Source: VBDM01 sp035651815
GTDB lineage: Bacteria > Pseudomonadota > Gammaproteobacteria > Burkholderiales > SG8-39
DNA: 64,000 bases
Direction: 5' to 3'
NCBI GenBank assembly: GCA_035651815.1
Contig: DASRFB010000071.1
Coordinates: forward strand, 18,426 to 82,425
Positions 21,978-30,662 of the stretch are shown one piece after another. Positions within the stretch are counted from its first letter, which is position 1; each line of letters starts with the position of its first letter. The position numbers and the translations under genes are program-made. A model generated the notes under the pieces. The model was not told the DNA's origin. It saw only the letters and a list, made by a program, of their open reading frames with translations, and searched no databases.

Positions 21978-22054
21978 GTCATCCCGAGCGAAGCGAAGGA
22001 TCTGCTTTACCGATCGAGAAGCAGATTCTTCGTCGCTTCGCTCCTCAGAATGAC
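21978..22054. repeat. Dispersed palindromic repeat, copy C
   Basis: This is the third member of the family at 9501 and 17809. The left arm is GTCATCCCGAGCGAAGCGAAG with GATCTGCTT, the centre is TACCGATCGA, and the right arm is GAAGCAGATTCTTCG ending CTCAGAATGAC. It separates a Bug gene from an MFS gene, both leftward, and abuts the GTG start of the MFS gene. Confidence 0.85.
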
Positions 22055-22061
22055 AAGGACG

Positions 22062-23036
22062 TCACTGCACGTGCGCGCCGGATTCCTTCACGACCTTGCC
22101 CCACTTGTCGTAGTCCTCCTTGAGGAACTTCGCGAACTGGGCAGGCGTGTCGGGCGCGGGGTCCATGCCGGTGGGATCGAGCAGCTTCTTCACCTCGCTG
22201 TCGCCGAGGAGCTTCGTGATGTCGCCGGCGAGCTGGCTCACGATCTCCTTGGGCGTTCCCGCGGGCGCGAGCATCCCGATCCACACCACCGCCTCGAAGC
22301 CGGGCACCCCGGCCTCGGCGATCGTCGGCACGTTCGGGAGGTCGGGCCAGCGCTTCGGCGTGCTCACGCCGAGCGCCTTCAGGCGACCCGACTTGGTTTG
22401 CGGGATCGCGATCGGGGTGCCGACGAAGCTCACCTTGATGATCCCCGACATCAGGTCCTGCTGCGCCGGGCCGCTGCCCTTGTAGGGCACGTGGTTCATC
22501 TTGATGCCCGCCATGTACATGAAGAGCTCGGTCACCAGGTGCTGCGCGCCGCCGTTGCCCGAGCTCGCGAAGTCGATCTTGCCCGGGTTCTTCTTCGCGA
22601 GCGCGATCAGCTCCTTCACCGAGCTCACCCCGAGCGAGGGATGCACGACCAGCACGTAAGGCCCCTCGGCGATCTTCATCACGGGGTCGAAATCCTTGAG
22701 CGCGTCGTACGGCAGCTTCTTGTACACGTGCGGCGCGATCACGAACGGGCTCGCCGTGAGCAGCAGCGTGTAGCCGTCGGCCTTCGACTTCGCGACGTAG
22801 TCGCTGCCGATCGTGCCGCCCGCGCCGGCGCGGTTCTCGACGAAGAACTGCTGGCCCATCGTCTCCGAGAGCTTCTGCGCGATGATGCGCCCCGGGACGT
22901 CGGTCGTCCCGCCGGGCGAGAGCGGTATGACGATGCGCACCGGGTGATCGGGGTACTTCTGCGCGAATGACGGCGCCGCGAGCGCCAGTCCCCAGGCCAG
23001 CGCCGTCGCCTGGATCAGTTTCGTTGCACGGATCAT
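22062..23036 (-). CDS. Bug-family (tripartite tricarboxylate) substrate-binding protein
   Basis: This 324-residue periplasmic binding protein is of the Bug/TctC type and has a signal peptide ending near APSFAQ (residue 26). The mature part begins YPDHPVRIVIPLSPGGTTD, the diagnostic Bug N-terminus, followed by VENRAGAGGTIGSDYVAK and the PYKGSGPA loop. Such proteins bind carboxylates. No TctA or TctB membrane genes are nearby, so it is one of the orphan Bug proteins abundant in Burkholderiales. The upstream hydrolase gene is leftward too and may share its message. Confidence 0.92.
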   Translation of the reverse strand: MIRATKLIQATALAWGLALAAPSFAQKYPDHPVRIVIPLSPGGTTDVPGRIIAQKLSETMGQQFFVENRAGAGGTIGSDYVAKSKADGYTLLLTASPFVIAPHVYKKLPYDALKDFDPVMKIAEGPYVLVVHPSLGVSSVKELIALAKKNPGKIDFASSGNGGAQHLVTELFMYMAGIKMNHVPYKGSGPAQQDLMSGIIKVSFVGTPIAIPQTKSGRLKALGVSTPKRWPDLPNVPTIAEAGVPGFEAVVWIGMLAPAGTPKEIVSQLAGDITKLLGDSEVKKLLDPTGMDPAPDTPAQFAKFLKEDYDKWGKVVKESGAHVQ

Positions 23037-23074
23037 GGGGTCTCTCCTTCGTCCTCGTTGCTCCGCGGCCTCTC

Positions 23075-24001
23075 CTACCCCCTGTACACCGGCTCCGGCT
23101 GCGTGAAGAAGGCGTGCAGGATGTGGTAGACCATCAGGTAGTTCTTCTGTTGAAAGCTCGCGTGCGAGATGCCGGCCATCACCGAGAAGCTCTTGTCCGG
23201 GTTCGGCAGCCCCTCGAAGAACTGGATCAGGTCGTCGAAGCTCGCGATGCCGTCCCATTGCCCGCGCATGATGAGGGTCGGCACCGTGATCTTCGCGGGA
23301 TCGACGATCGGCAGCTTCGAGCACATGTCGACGTAGGTGCCGGTGGGCACCGAGCCGTCGAGAGCGACGATCTGCTCGGCGAAGGCCTCGATCGTCGCCT
23401 CGTCCGCCGTCCCCGGGTGGTCGCGGTCGAAGATGCTGTGCACGAACGCCTTGTCGATCGGACGGCGGTTGGTGGCGGCGAACTGCGCCAATTTCTTCCG
23501 GCGCTCGGCGAGCGTCGGGCTGCCTTCGCCGGTCCAGACGAAGGCGTCGAGCGCGAGGCGCGCGACGCGCTCGGGATGGCGCTGCGCGAACAGCGCCGCG
23601 CGCAGCGCGCCCGACGAGATCCCGTACACGAGCAGTTTCTTCGCGCCGGTCGTCTTGAGGATGTAGTCGGTGCCGGCCTTCAGGTCGTCGGCGCCGTTCG
23701 CGATGTCGCTGTTGATCGGGCGCTTCTTGTCCGAGCGCCCGTAGCCCTCGTGGTCCATGCACCAGGTGTCGAAGCCGCGCGCCGCGAACCACTCCATCAC
23801 CGAGGAGTCGGGCCGCCCGGGGACGTGCAGGTCGAAGGTCGGCTGCGACGCCATCGAAGAGCCGTGCACGAACAGGATCGTGCCCTGCTTCGCGGTCCCG
23901 GCCGCGTTCGCCTTCTGCCACAGGAAAAGACGGACGTCGCCCTTCTTCGTCCAGTGCTCCCGGCCCTCGATCGCCGGGCGTACCACCGCCGAATTCATCA
24001 C
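23075..24001 (-). CDS. Alpha/beta hydrolase
   Basis: This 308-residue cytosolic alpha/beta-hydrolase fold protein has the oxyanion region ILFVHGSSMAS and the nucleophile elbow GISSG (serine in LVYGISSGALRA). A late aspartate (MRGQWDGIAS) and histidine (GISHASFQ) could complete the triad. The position next to a semialdehyde dehydrogenase and a Bug protein suggests hydrolysis of an aromatic ester or ring-fission product, but the substrate is unknown. The start ATG at 24001 is followed by a second ATG. Confidence 0.8.
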   Translation of the reverse strand: MMNSAVVRPAIEGREHWTKKGDVRLFLWQKANAAGTAKQGTILFVHGSSMASQPTFDLHVPGRPDSSVMEWFAARGFDTWCMDHEGYGRSDKKRPINSDIANGADDLKAGTDYILKTTGAKKLLVYGISSGALRAALFAQRHPERVARLALDAFVWTGEGSPTLAERRKKLAQFAATNRRPIDKAFVHSIFDRDHPGTADEATIEAFAEQIVALDGSVPTGTYVDMCSKLPIVDPAKITVPTLIMRGQWDGIASFDDLIQFFEGLPNPDKSFSVMAGISHASFQQKNYLMVYHILHAFFTQPEPVYRG

Positions 24002-24071
24002 TGCTCCCGCGGAAAAGTTCGAAGTGTAGCATTAGAATGCCGAGCATCCGCCCCGCGTTCCCGGAGTCCCC

Positions 24072-25544
24072 ATGACCGCCAACCTCAAAGTCGTCGAGCG
24101 CAAGAACTACGTCAACGGCGAGTTCCTGAGCTCGAGCAAGCAGTTCACCAAGCTCAATCCGGTCGACGGCACGGTCGTCGCGCAGGTGCACGAGGCCGAC
24201 CGCGCGATGGTCGACGCCGCCGTGCAGGCCGCGAAGAAGGCGCTGAAAGGCCCGTGGGGCAAGATGCCGCTGCAGCAGCGCGTCGACCTGCTGCGCAAGG
24301 TCGCCGACGGCGTCGAGAAGCGCTTCGACGATTTCCTCAAGGCCGAGGTCGCGGACACCGGCAAGCCGGCCTCGCTCGCGAGCCATCTCGACATCCCGCG
24401 CGGCGCGGCGAACTTCCGCGTCTTCGCCGACATCGTGCGCACCTACGGCACCGAGTCCTATTTTCTCGACACGCCCGACGGCAAGGGCGCGGTGAACTAC
24501 GCGCTGAGGAAGCCCCTCGGCGTGATCGGCGTCATCGCGCCGTGGAACCTGCCCCTGCTGCTGCTCACGTGGAAGCTCGCGCCCGCGCTCGCCGCCGGCA
24601 ACTGCATCGTCGCCAAGCCGTCGGAAGAGACGCCCTCGACCGCGACGCTGCTCGCCGAGGTGATGCACGACTGCGGCGTGCCGCCCGGCGTGTACAACGT
24701 CGTGCACGGCTTCGGACCCGACTCCGCGGGCGAGTTCATCACCACGCATCCCGAGGTGAACGGCATCACCTTCACCGGCGAGACGACGACCGGCTCGGCG
24801 ATCATGAAGGCGGTCGCGCCGACGGTGAAGCCGATCTCCTTCGAGCTGGGCGGCAAGAACGCCGGCATCGTCTTCGCCGACTGCGACTTCGACGCCGCCG
24901 TCGCCGGCATGGCGAACGCGATCTTCTCGAACTGCGGCCAGGTGTGCCTCGCGCCCGAGCGCGTCTACATCGAGCGGCCGATCTTCGAGCGCTTCGTCGC
25001 GGCGCTCAAGGCGAAGGCCGAGGCCCTGGTCATGGCGTGGCCGCACGAGGGGACGTGCACCATGGGGCCGCTCATCTCGAAGCAGCACCGCGAGAAAGTG
25101 CTTTCTTATTACGACCTCGCGGCGAAAGAAGGCGCGAAGGTCGTCACCGGCGGCGGCGTCCCGAAGTTCGGCGACGCGCGCGACAACGGCTGCTACATCC
25201 AGCCGACGCTCTGGACCGGTCTCGCCGAGACCGCGCGCACCGTGAAGGAGGAGATCTTCGGACCGTGCGCGCACCTCGCGCCCTTCGACCGCGAGGAGGA
25301 AGCGATCGCAATGGCGAACGATACGAAGTACGGCCTCGCCTCCACTGTGTGGACGACGAACCTCTCGCGCGGCCACCGCGTCGGCCAGGCGATGGAGGTC
25401 GGCATCTCGTGGGTGAATTGCTGGTTCCTGCGCGACCTGCGCACGCCCTTCGGCGGCGCGAAGCTCTCGGGCATCGGCCGCGAAGGCGGGCTGCACTCGC
25501 TCAACTTCTACTCGGAGCCGATGAACGTCTGCATCAAGCTCTGA
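24072..25544 (+). CDS. Aldehyde dehydrogenase, 2-hydroxymuconic semialdehyde dehydrogenase-like
   Basis: This 490-residue NAD-dependent aldehyde dehydrogenase has the cofactor motif FTGETTTGSAI, the general base in FELGGKNAGIVF and the catalytic cysteine C292 in FSNCGQVCLAPERVY. The loop around C292 and the C-terminal WVNCWFLRDLRTPFGG match enzymes that oxidise 2-hydroxymuconic semialdehyde in catechol meta-cleavage (DmpC/XylG group). It is divergent from the hydrolase gene with 70 bases between starts. A TAGAAT box (24033-24038) lies upstream. Other meta-pathway genes (DmpD, E, F, G) are absent. Confidence 0.87.
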   Translation: MTANLKVVERKNYVNGEFLSSSKQFTKLNPVDGTVVAQVHEADRAMVDAAVQAAKKALKGPWGKMPLQQRVDLLRKVADGVEKRFDDFLKAEVADTGKPASLASHLDIPRGAANFRVFADIVRTYGTESYFLDTPDGKGAVNYALRKPLGVIGVIAPWNLPLLLLTWKLAPALAAGNCIVAKPSEETPSTATLLAEVMHDCGVPPGVYNVVHGFGPDSAGEFITTHPEVNGITFTGETTTGSAIMKAVAPTVKPISFELGGKNAGIVFADCDFDAAVAGMANAIFSNCGQVCLAPERVYIERPIFERFVAALKAKAEALVMAWPHEGTCTMGPLISKQHREKVLSYYDLAAKEGAKVVTGGGVPKFGDARDNGCYIQPTLWTGLAETARTVKEEIFGPCAHLAPFDREEEAIAMANDTKYGLASTVWTTNLSRGHRVGQAMEVGISWVNCWFLRDLRTPFGGAKLSGIGREGGLHSLNFYSEPMNVCIKL

Positions 25545-25558
25545 AGGGCCCGCGCCCC

Positions 25559-25590
25559 GGGAAAAGGCTGATCCGAAGCAGGTTTTTCCC
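25559..25590. other. Inverted repeat after the aldehyde dehydrogenase gene
   Basis: GGGAAAA (25559-25565) and TTTTCCC (25584-25590) form a perfect 7-bp inverted repeat with an 18-base spacer, 14 bases after the stop codon. It could be a weak terminator, but there is no T-run beyond the stem. The remaining 90 bases before the topoisomerase gene show GC-rich palindromic tracts and no gene. Confidence 0.35.
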
Positions 25591-25679
25591 TAGATCGCCC
25601 GCCGCGCCGTGATATTTGTCGGCCCCGGGGGCGGCCGAACGTTGCCGGCCGAACCGGCCCGGCACAGACTCGCGCCGTC

Positions 25680-26828
25680 ATGAGACCCCGTACCCAGGAG
25701 ACGGCGAAGGCGCCGGCGATCCCGCCGCGGCGCGCGGAGCTGCGCGACGCGGCGCTGCCGGCGCGCGTCGACGAGCACCGCGAGACCGCGGCGCGCGCGG
25801 GGCTGACCTACGTCAGCGACGGCGTCGCCGGGATCCGCCGCGAGCGCTCGGGCCCGGGCTGGAGCTATTTCCGGCCCGACGGCGAGCGCATCACCGAGCG
25901 CGAGGAGCTCAAGCGCTTCGCGTCGCTCGTGGTGCCGCCGGCGTGGACCGAGGTGTGGATCTGCCCGGACCCGAAGGGCCACATCCAGGTCACCGCGCGC
26001 GACGCGCGCGGACGCAAGCAGTACCGCTATCACCCGCTGTACCGCGACGCGCGCGACCGGTCGAAGTTCCGCCGCATGCTCGAGTTCAGCGAGATCCTTC
26101 CGGAGATCCGCGAGCGCGTCGAGCGCGACCTGCGCGCGCGCGACCTGACGCGGCGCCAGATCCTCGCGACCGTGGTGAGCCTGCTCGACAAGACGCTGAT
26201 CCGCGTCGGCAACGACGAGTACGCGAAGGCGAACCGCTCGTTCGGTCTCACCACGCTCCGCGGCCGCCACGTCGAGATCAAGGGCGCGAAGCTCCAGTTC
26301 ACTTTCCGCGGCAAGAGCGGCGTCGACCACACCATCGCGGTCACCGACCGGCGGCTCGCTCGCATCGTGCAGCAGTGCCAGGACTTGCCGGGCTACGAGC
26401 TGTTCAAGTATCTCGATGCAGAGGGCCGACGCCAGACGATCTCTTCGGACGACGTCAACGCGTACCTGCGCGAGGCCACCGGCCGCGACATCACGGCGAA
26501 GGACTTCCGCACCTGGGCGGGGACCATGCTCGCGGCGCGGGAGCTGTGCGCCATGGGGCCCGCGAAGAGCCACAAGCAAGCGGAGCGAAACATGAACAAG
26601 GCGATCGACGCGGTGGCGAAGCGCCTCGGCAATACGCGCGCGGTCTGCCGCAAATACTACGTGCACCCGGGGCTCGTGCTCGCCTATCTGAAGGGGCTGA
26701 CGGCGCCGCTACCCGTCGCGGCCGAGGGACCCCGTCCCGCACGGCGCCGCAAGCCCGCGCCCGCGTTGCGACGCGAGGAGGTGGCGGTGCTGCAGTTCCT
26801 GCAGGCCGACGCGCATAGCGAGCACTAG
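25680..26828 (+). CDS. DNA topoisomerase IB (poxvirus-like)
   Basis: This 382-residue type IB topoisomerase relaxes supercoils by transient nicking through a 3'-phosphotyrosine. The active-site set is visible: arginine in LIRVGNDEYAK, lysine in FRGKSGVDH, arginine in KDFRTWAGT and the nucleophile in CRKYYVHPG, most likely Y327. Length and motifs match bacterial poxvirus-like enzymes. It stands alone rightward; its TAG stop overlaps the opposing gene's stop within CTAG. NHEJ genes lie at the other end of the window. Confidence 0.93.
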   Translation: MRPRTQETAKAPAIPPRRAELRDAALPARVDEHRETAARAGLTYVSDGVAGIRRERSGPGWSYFRPDGERITEREELKRFASLVVPPAWTEVWICPDPKGHIQVTARDARGRKQYRYHPLYRDARDRSKFRRMLEFSEILPEIRERVERDLRARDLTRRQILATVVSLLDKTLIRVGNDEYAKANRSFGLTTLRGRHVEIKGAKLQFTFRGKSGVDHTIAVTDRRLARIVQQCQDLPGYELFKYLDAEGRRQTISSDDVNAYLREATGRDITAKDFRTWAGTMLAARELCAMGPAKSHKQAERNMNKAIDAVAKRLGNTRAVCRKYYVHPGLVLAYLKGLTAPLPVAAEGPRPARRRKPAPALRREEVAVLQFLQADAHSEH

Positions 26829-27250
26829 CCCGCGCGCCTGCGCCTGCCGCCGAGCGCCGCGACGGCGCCGCCGCGGAAATAACGCGGAATCAGCACGTAC
26901 CACTGGAAGTATCCCGCCGCGACGTACAGCGGCGTCGCGAGCAGCACGGACTCGGTCGGCGTGACCAGGCCGAAATAGACCGCGACGCCGGATGCGATCG
27001 TCCCGACGATGCCGGTCGGATAGGTGAACAGCCCCGCCATCAACGTACCGAGGATCGCGAACATCGCATCGTCCTGCGCCGGCACCGACGCGGGCGCGTC
27101 GAACACGATGCGGATCACCGCGAGCGCGACCGGGCTCAGGCACGCCCAGGTGCAATAGACGATGTAGGTTCGGGGACGCAAGCTCTCGGCGCGGGCGCGC
27201 GGGAAAAGCGACGCGCCAGTGTACGCCCGGCGCTCCGGCGCGCGCGCCAC
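26825..27250 (-). CDS. Hypothetical membrane protein
   Basis: I do not recognise this 141-residue protein. Three hydrophobic segments are seen at about residues 31-49, 63-90 and 100-118, and it ends in an arginine-rich tail (GGRRRRAG), so it is probably an inner-membrane protein. The reading frame is chosen because it gives coherent helices; competing frames give arginine-rich nonsense. The start is uncertain: GTG or ATG codons between 27250 and about 27180 are possible. It converges on the topoisomerase gene with the stops overlapping in CTAG. Confidence 0.55.
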   Translation of the reverse strand: MARAPERRAYTGASLFPRARAESLRPRTYIVYCTWACLSPVALAVIRIVFDAPASVPAQDDAMFAILGTLMAGLFTYPTGIVGTIASGVAVYFGLVTPTESVLLATPLYVAAGYFQWYVLIPRYFRGGAVAALGGRRRRAG

Positions 27251-27281
27251 GATGCGGCACCGGGAGGCAAAAGTCGCGTCT

Positions 27282-27521
27282 TCAGTCCTTGCACTTGAAG
27301 AAGAAGTCGCGCGTGCTCGCCATCCCGCCCGAGTTCACGAGGACGTAGCCCTTCGCGCCGCACACGTCGCCCGCCTTGGCGTAGCAGTCGCCCGAGGCGC
27401 CCCACAAGCCGTCGCAGCTCACATGGAATCCGCGCGTCCCGTCGGGCAGATAGGACTCTCTCGCCGTGGTGCCGCATCCCGCCAGGACCACCAGACACGC
27501 AGCGACGTACCGCATCGGCAT
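27282..27521 (-). CDS. Small cysteine-rich lipoprotein
   Basis: This 79-residue predicted lipoprotein has the lipobox VVLAGC, with lipidated C16. The mature part has four cysteines (C36, C46, C54, C77), probably two disulfides in the periplasm. The motif DGTRGFHVSCDGLWGASGD, with CYAKAGDVCGAKGYVLV, recurs in small proteobacterial envelope proteins of unknown function. Either M1 or M3 could start it. It follows a small membrane-protein gene by 21 bases on the same strand. Confidence 0.7.
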   Translation of the reverse strand: MPMRYVAACLVVLAGCGTTARESYLPDGTRGFHVSCDGLWGASGDCYAKAGDVCGAKGYVLVNSGGMASTRDFFFKCKD

Positions 27522-27542
27522 TTTTTCAGCTCCTTTTCGAAG

Positions 27543-27812
27543 TCATTTCCTCGGGTCGTATCCGCTCCAGCGCACGCTGTCCATCGTCGCGGCGTCGGCG
27601 ACCTTCGCCTGCGCGCGGCGCCACGCCCAGGCGCGCACGTGCTTCGCGATCCAGCTCCAGACGAAGTAGGCCACGATCAGCGCGACCACGGCCGCGGCCC
27701 CGGCCGCCCACGGCCAGAAATCGCGGCAGATCCTCGACTCGAGCAGGTTGCGGCCCGCGCAATACTGGGCCTGGAACGCGATCCACTTCAGGTTGGCCCA
27801 GAGCGAGTCCAT
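27543..27812 (-). CDS. Small single-pass membrane protein
   Basis: I do not recognise this 89-residue protein. One strong transmembrane helix is seen (about residues 33-54, WPWAAGAAAVVALIVAYFVW), preceded by a tryptophan- and cysteine-containing N-terminal part and followed by a basic amphipathic stretch (HVRAWAWRRAQAK). This fits an N-out or N-in bitopic protein. ATG at 27812 lies 8 bases downstream of the deacetylase-like gene's stop, suggesting one operon from 30625 or 29799 down to 27282. Confidence 0.6.
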   Translation of the reverse strand: MDSLWANLKWIAFQAQYCAGRNLLESRICRDFWPWAAGAAAVVALIVAYFVWSWIAKHVRAWAWRRAQAKVADAATMDSVRWSGYDPRK

Positions 27813-27820
27813 GACGTCGG

Positions 27821-28705
27821 CTATTTTGCCTTTTTCCGCGCCTTCAGATACCACTCCATGATCTGCTCGCCGTTCCAGTGCAGCACGCCCTTCTTCTTGT
27901 TGATGTGCTCGTACACCTGCTCGAGATACTTGATGCGGAACGGCTGCCCGCTGATGTAAGGGTGGATCGCAATCGCCATGACCTTGGGCCGGTCGGCGCC
28001 CTCCTGGTAGAGGCGATCGAACTGGTCGACGCACTTCTGCAGCCAGTACGCCGCCTCGTGGTGCTGGACGATCATCACCGGGATGTCGTTGGTCTCCATC
28101 GAGTACGGGATCGTGATCAGCGGGCCGTTCCGGGTGCTGATCTCGGTCGGCTCGTCGTCGTAGACCCAGTCGCCGATGTACTTGATGCCCGCGGCGGCGA
28201 GGTGCTCGGGCGTCTCGTAGGTCTCGGTGAGCCCGGGTCCGAGCCAGCCGACGGGCGGCTTGCCGGTGAAGTCGCGGATCGTGTCGACGCAGCGCTTGAT
28301 CATCGCCGGCTGGTCCTTCTCGCCGTGGATGGGGCCCTGCTCGTAGCTGTGCCCCATGAACTCCCAGCCCGAGTCGCGGCAGGCCTGCGCGACGCGCGGG
28401 TAGTCGACGCACACGCGCGCGTTGAGCGCGAGCGTCGGCTTGATCTTCAGCCGCTCGTACATCGCGTGGAAGCGCCAGAAGCCGACTCGCATGCCGTACT
28501 CGTGCCAGCTCCAGTTCGGCACGTCGGGGAGCTGCGTCACGCCCGTCGGCGGCGGCAGGACCTGGCGCGCCATCGGGCGCGAGATGTCCCAGACTTCCAG
28601 GTTGACGATGGTCCAGACGACGACGCGCGCATCCCCGGGCAGCTTCAGCTTCGGACGGTCGACGATCGCCGAGTAGTCGACCCGCTCGCGCGGAATCATG
28701 CTCAT
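27821..28705 (-). CDS. Polysaccharide deacetylase-like protein (PuuE/allantoinase type)
   Basis: This 294-residue NodB-fold protein is of the PuuE-like group. It has the features ALNARVCVDYPRV, EFMGHSYEQGP (metal histidine region), RDFTGKPPVGWLGPGLTETYETPEHL and a C-terminal AIAIHPYISGQPFRIK. It probably hydrolyses a small C-N bond or amide rather than a polymer, as in allantoinase-type relatives; the substrate is unknown. There is no signal peptide, so it is cytosolic. Its ATG overlaps the stop of the upstream amidohydrolase gene (ATGA), implying a shared pathway. Confidence 0.8.
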   Translation of the reverse strand: MSMIPRERVDYSAIVDRPKLKLPGDARVVVWTIVNLEVWDISRPMARQVLPPPTGVTQLPDVPNWSWHEYGMRVGFWRFHAMYERLKIKPTLALNARVCVDYPRVAQACRDSGWEFMGHSYEQGPIHGEKDQPAMIKRCVDTIRDFTGKPPVGWLGPGLTETYETPEHLAAAGIKYIGDWVYDDEPTEISTRNGPLITIPYSMETNDIPVMIVQHHEAAYWLQKCVDQFDRLYQEGADRPKVMAIAIHPYISGQPFRIKYLEQVYEHINKKKGVLHWNGEQIMEWYLKARKKAK

Positions 28706-29799
28706 TTCCTCTTCCCTTTCCTCTTCGCGGCCGGCTTCTTCCTCGCCGGAGCCTTCGCGTCCTTCGGCAGCTCGATGCGCAGCATCCTGATCGCGTTGCC
28801 GAAGTACATCTTCCTGAGATCGCCGTCCTTGAGCTTCAGCGAGTCGATGGCCTTGATGTTCTCGCGGATGAAGAGCGGTCCTCCTTCCGGGTCGAACGGG
28901 CAGTCGGTGCCGAAGAGCACGTGGTCCTGGCCGTAGAAGTCCAGGCCGCAGCGGATCGCCGACGCCGAGCCGTTGATCGACGTGTCGGCGTAGAACATCT
29001 TGAAGTAGTCCACCGGGCGCTTCGCCATGCGCTTCAGGATCACCGTGTAGTCCTCGTCGGAGGTGCGCGTGCCGAGCTGGTCCATGCCGTAGCCGATGCG
29101 CGCCTCGAAGAACGGCGCCATCGCGCCCAGGTGGTGCGTGATGATCTGGAGCTTCGGCAGCTTCTCCATCATCCCCGAGAACACGAGCCGCGCCATGAAC
29201 GCGCTCGTCTCGTAGGGCCAGCCGAACAGCCAGTAGATCTCGTACTTCGACTTGGGCTCGCCGGGATAGTCGGCGAACTTGGCGGTGCGCGTCGGGTGCA
29301 CCCACACCGGCAGGTCGTACTTCCTGGTCATGCGCTCGAAGATCGGGAAGTACTCGGGGTCGTCGAGCGGCCGGCCGTTGACGTTGGTGAAGATCTGGAT
29401 GCCCTTCGCGCCCATCCGCCCGATCGCGCGGTCGATCTCCTCGAGCGCGGCGGGCACGTTGTTCATCGGCAGCGACGCGACCCACGCGGGGAACTGCTCG
29501 GGATGCTTCTCGCAGATCTCGGCCATGCCGTCGTTCGCGAGCCGCGCGAGCGCGGGCGACTCCTCGGGACCGGCGAGGTACTCGATCGCGGGCAGCGACA
29601 GCGTCAGCACCTGCCTGTAGCCGGGGAAGCGCCGCATCATCTTCAGCCGCGCGTCGAGGTCCCACAGCACCGGGATGTGCAGCCAGCGCTTGATGTTCGC
29701 CTTGAGCGCGGGATTGCTCTCGGCGATCTGCATCATGCGGTCGAAGAAGGCCTTCGGGAAGATGTGCGGGAAGATGTCGATCTTGAGGTTCGGATTCAT
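28702..29799 (-). CDS. ACMSD-like amidohydrolase with altered first metal site and Lys-rich tail
   Basis: This 365-residue amidohydrolase-superfamily protein belongs to the aminocarboxymuconate-semialdehyde decarboxylase/hydratase group (amidohydro_2). Expected metal ligands are present at H168 (VWVHPT), H222 or H223 (IITHHLG) and D299 (FGTDCPF). The N-terminal H-x-H motif reads F10-P-H12 instead, so one ligand is replaced. The last 18 residues are a lysine/arginine/alanine tail (APARKKPAAKRKGKRK). Decarboxylation or hydration of a ring-fission acid is likely. It is coupled by ATGA overlap to the deacetylase-like gene. Confidence 0.8.
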   Translation of the reverse strand: MNPNLKIDIFPHIFPKAFFDRMMQIAESNPALKANIKRWLHIPVLWDLDARLKMMRRFPGYRQVLTLSLPAIEYLAGPEESPALARLANDGMAEICEKHPEQFPAWVASLPMNNVPAALEEIDRAIGRMGAKGIQIFTNVNGRPLDDPEYFPIFERMTRKYDLPVWVHPTRTAKFADYPGEPKSKYEIYWLFGWPYETSAFMARLVFSGMMEKLPKLQIITHHLGAMAPFFEARIGYGMDQLGTRTSDEDYTVILKRMAKRPVDYFKMFYADTSINGSASAIRCGLDFYGQDHVLFGTDCPFDPEGGPLFIRENIKAIDSLKLKDGDLRKMYFGNAIRMLRIELPKDAKAPARKKPAAKRKGKRK

Positions 29800-29836
29800 G
29801 CTCGTCGTCGTGCCCTTCGTGGAGGATGCGATTGTC

Positions 29837-30625
29837 TCACGCCCCGTTGTCGAGCCGCGCGACGAAGCGCGCGAGCGCCTCGAGCACGGCCGCGGGCTGG
29901 TCGCGGTGCGGCGAGTGTCCGCAGCGGTCCAGGCGCAGCGCCTCGACGGGCCCGCTCACCTGCCGCACCACCGCCTCGATCTGCGCCATGGTGCCGTACT
30001 CGTCGTCGAAGCCCTGGATCGCGAGCACGGGGCACGTGATCCGCGGCAGGAACTCCTCGATGTTCCAGGCGCGGAATTCGGGATGCAGCCAGACGTCGTT
30101 CCAGCCGCGGAACGCGCCTTCGGGATCGGCGTGGTGACGCGCGAGCCGCTCGCGCAGGTCGCTCGTCTCGAACGCGACCTTCGCCTGCGCGATGCTCTCG
30201 ACGCTCAGGTCCTCGACGAACACGTGCGGCGCCATCACGACCAGGCCCTTGAGCCGGTCGTGCGCGCCGCCGTAAATGATCGCGATCGAGCCGCCGTCGC
30301 TGTGGCCGACGAGCACCGGCTCGCGCACGCCGAGCTCTTCGAGCAGCGGCGGCAAGACCTCGAGCGCCTCGTCGTGCATGTAGCGGACCGGCCGCGGACC
30401 GCGCAGCGCCTCGGAGCGACCGTAGCCGCGCCGCGAGTAGGCGACGGCCGCGCAGCCCGTCGCTTGCGCCGCCCGGCGCGGAAAGTCGCGCCACATCGAG
30501 ACCGAGCCCAGGCCCTCGTGCAGGAACACGAGCGTCGGCGCGCCGGCGCTCGTGCCCGCGATCCGCTGGACTTCGAGCCGCCCGCCGAGGACAGTGACGG
30601 AGGAAAGATCGGACGGCTCGGGCAA
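29837..30625 (-). CDS. Alpha/beta hydrolase
   Basis: This 262-residue cytosolic alpha/beta hydrolase has the oxyanion motif LVFLHEGLGS, the nucleophile elbow VGHSDGGS, a late aspartate (IQGFDDEYGT) and a terminal histidine (RCGHSPHRDQP). The FLHEGLGSVSMWRDFP opening is shared with a common proteobacterial subgroup often annotated as haloperoxidase- or lipase-like hydrolases in aromatic acid clusters. It lies 37 bases upstream of the amidohydrolase gene on the same strand, so it probably works in the same pathway. Confidence 0.83.
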   Translation of the reverse strand: MPEPSDLSSVTVLGGRLEVQRIAGTSAGAPTLVFLHEGLGSVSMWRDFPRRAAQATGCAAVAYSRRGYGRSEALRGPRPVRYMHDEALEVLPPLLEELGVREPVLVGHSDGGSIAIIYGGAHDRLKGLVVMAPHVFVEDLSVESIAQAKVAFETSDLRERLARHHADPEGAFRGWNDVWLHPEFRAWNIEEFLPRITCPVLAIQGFDDEYGTMAQIEAVVRQVSGPVEALRLDRCGHSPHRDQPAAVLEALARFVARLDNGA

Positions 30626-30662
30626 GGGATCGCGGCGTGTCGCTCTGGAGGGAGCGGCGATT

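Noticed and set aside
22062..25496. Long minus-strand frame extending the Bug gene upstream through the hydrolase and dehydrogenase genes
   Set aside because: The Bug protein starts at its signal peptide (23036). The upstream part is an antisense or off-frame shadow of two clear genes.
26709..27260. Alternative minus-strand frame over the membrane protein at 26825-27250
   Set aside because: The alternative frame is arginine-rich without hydrophobic segments, whereas the chosen frame gives three helices.
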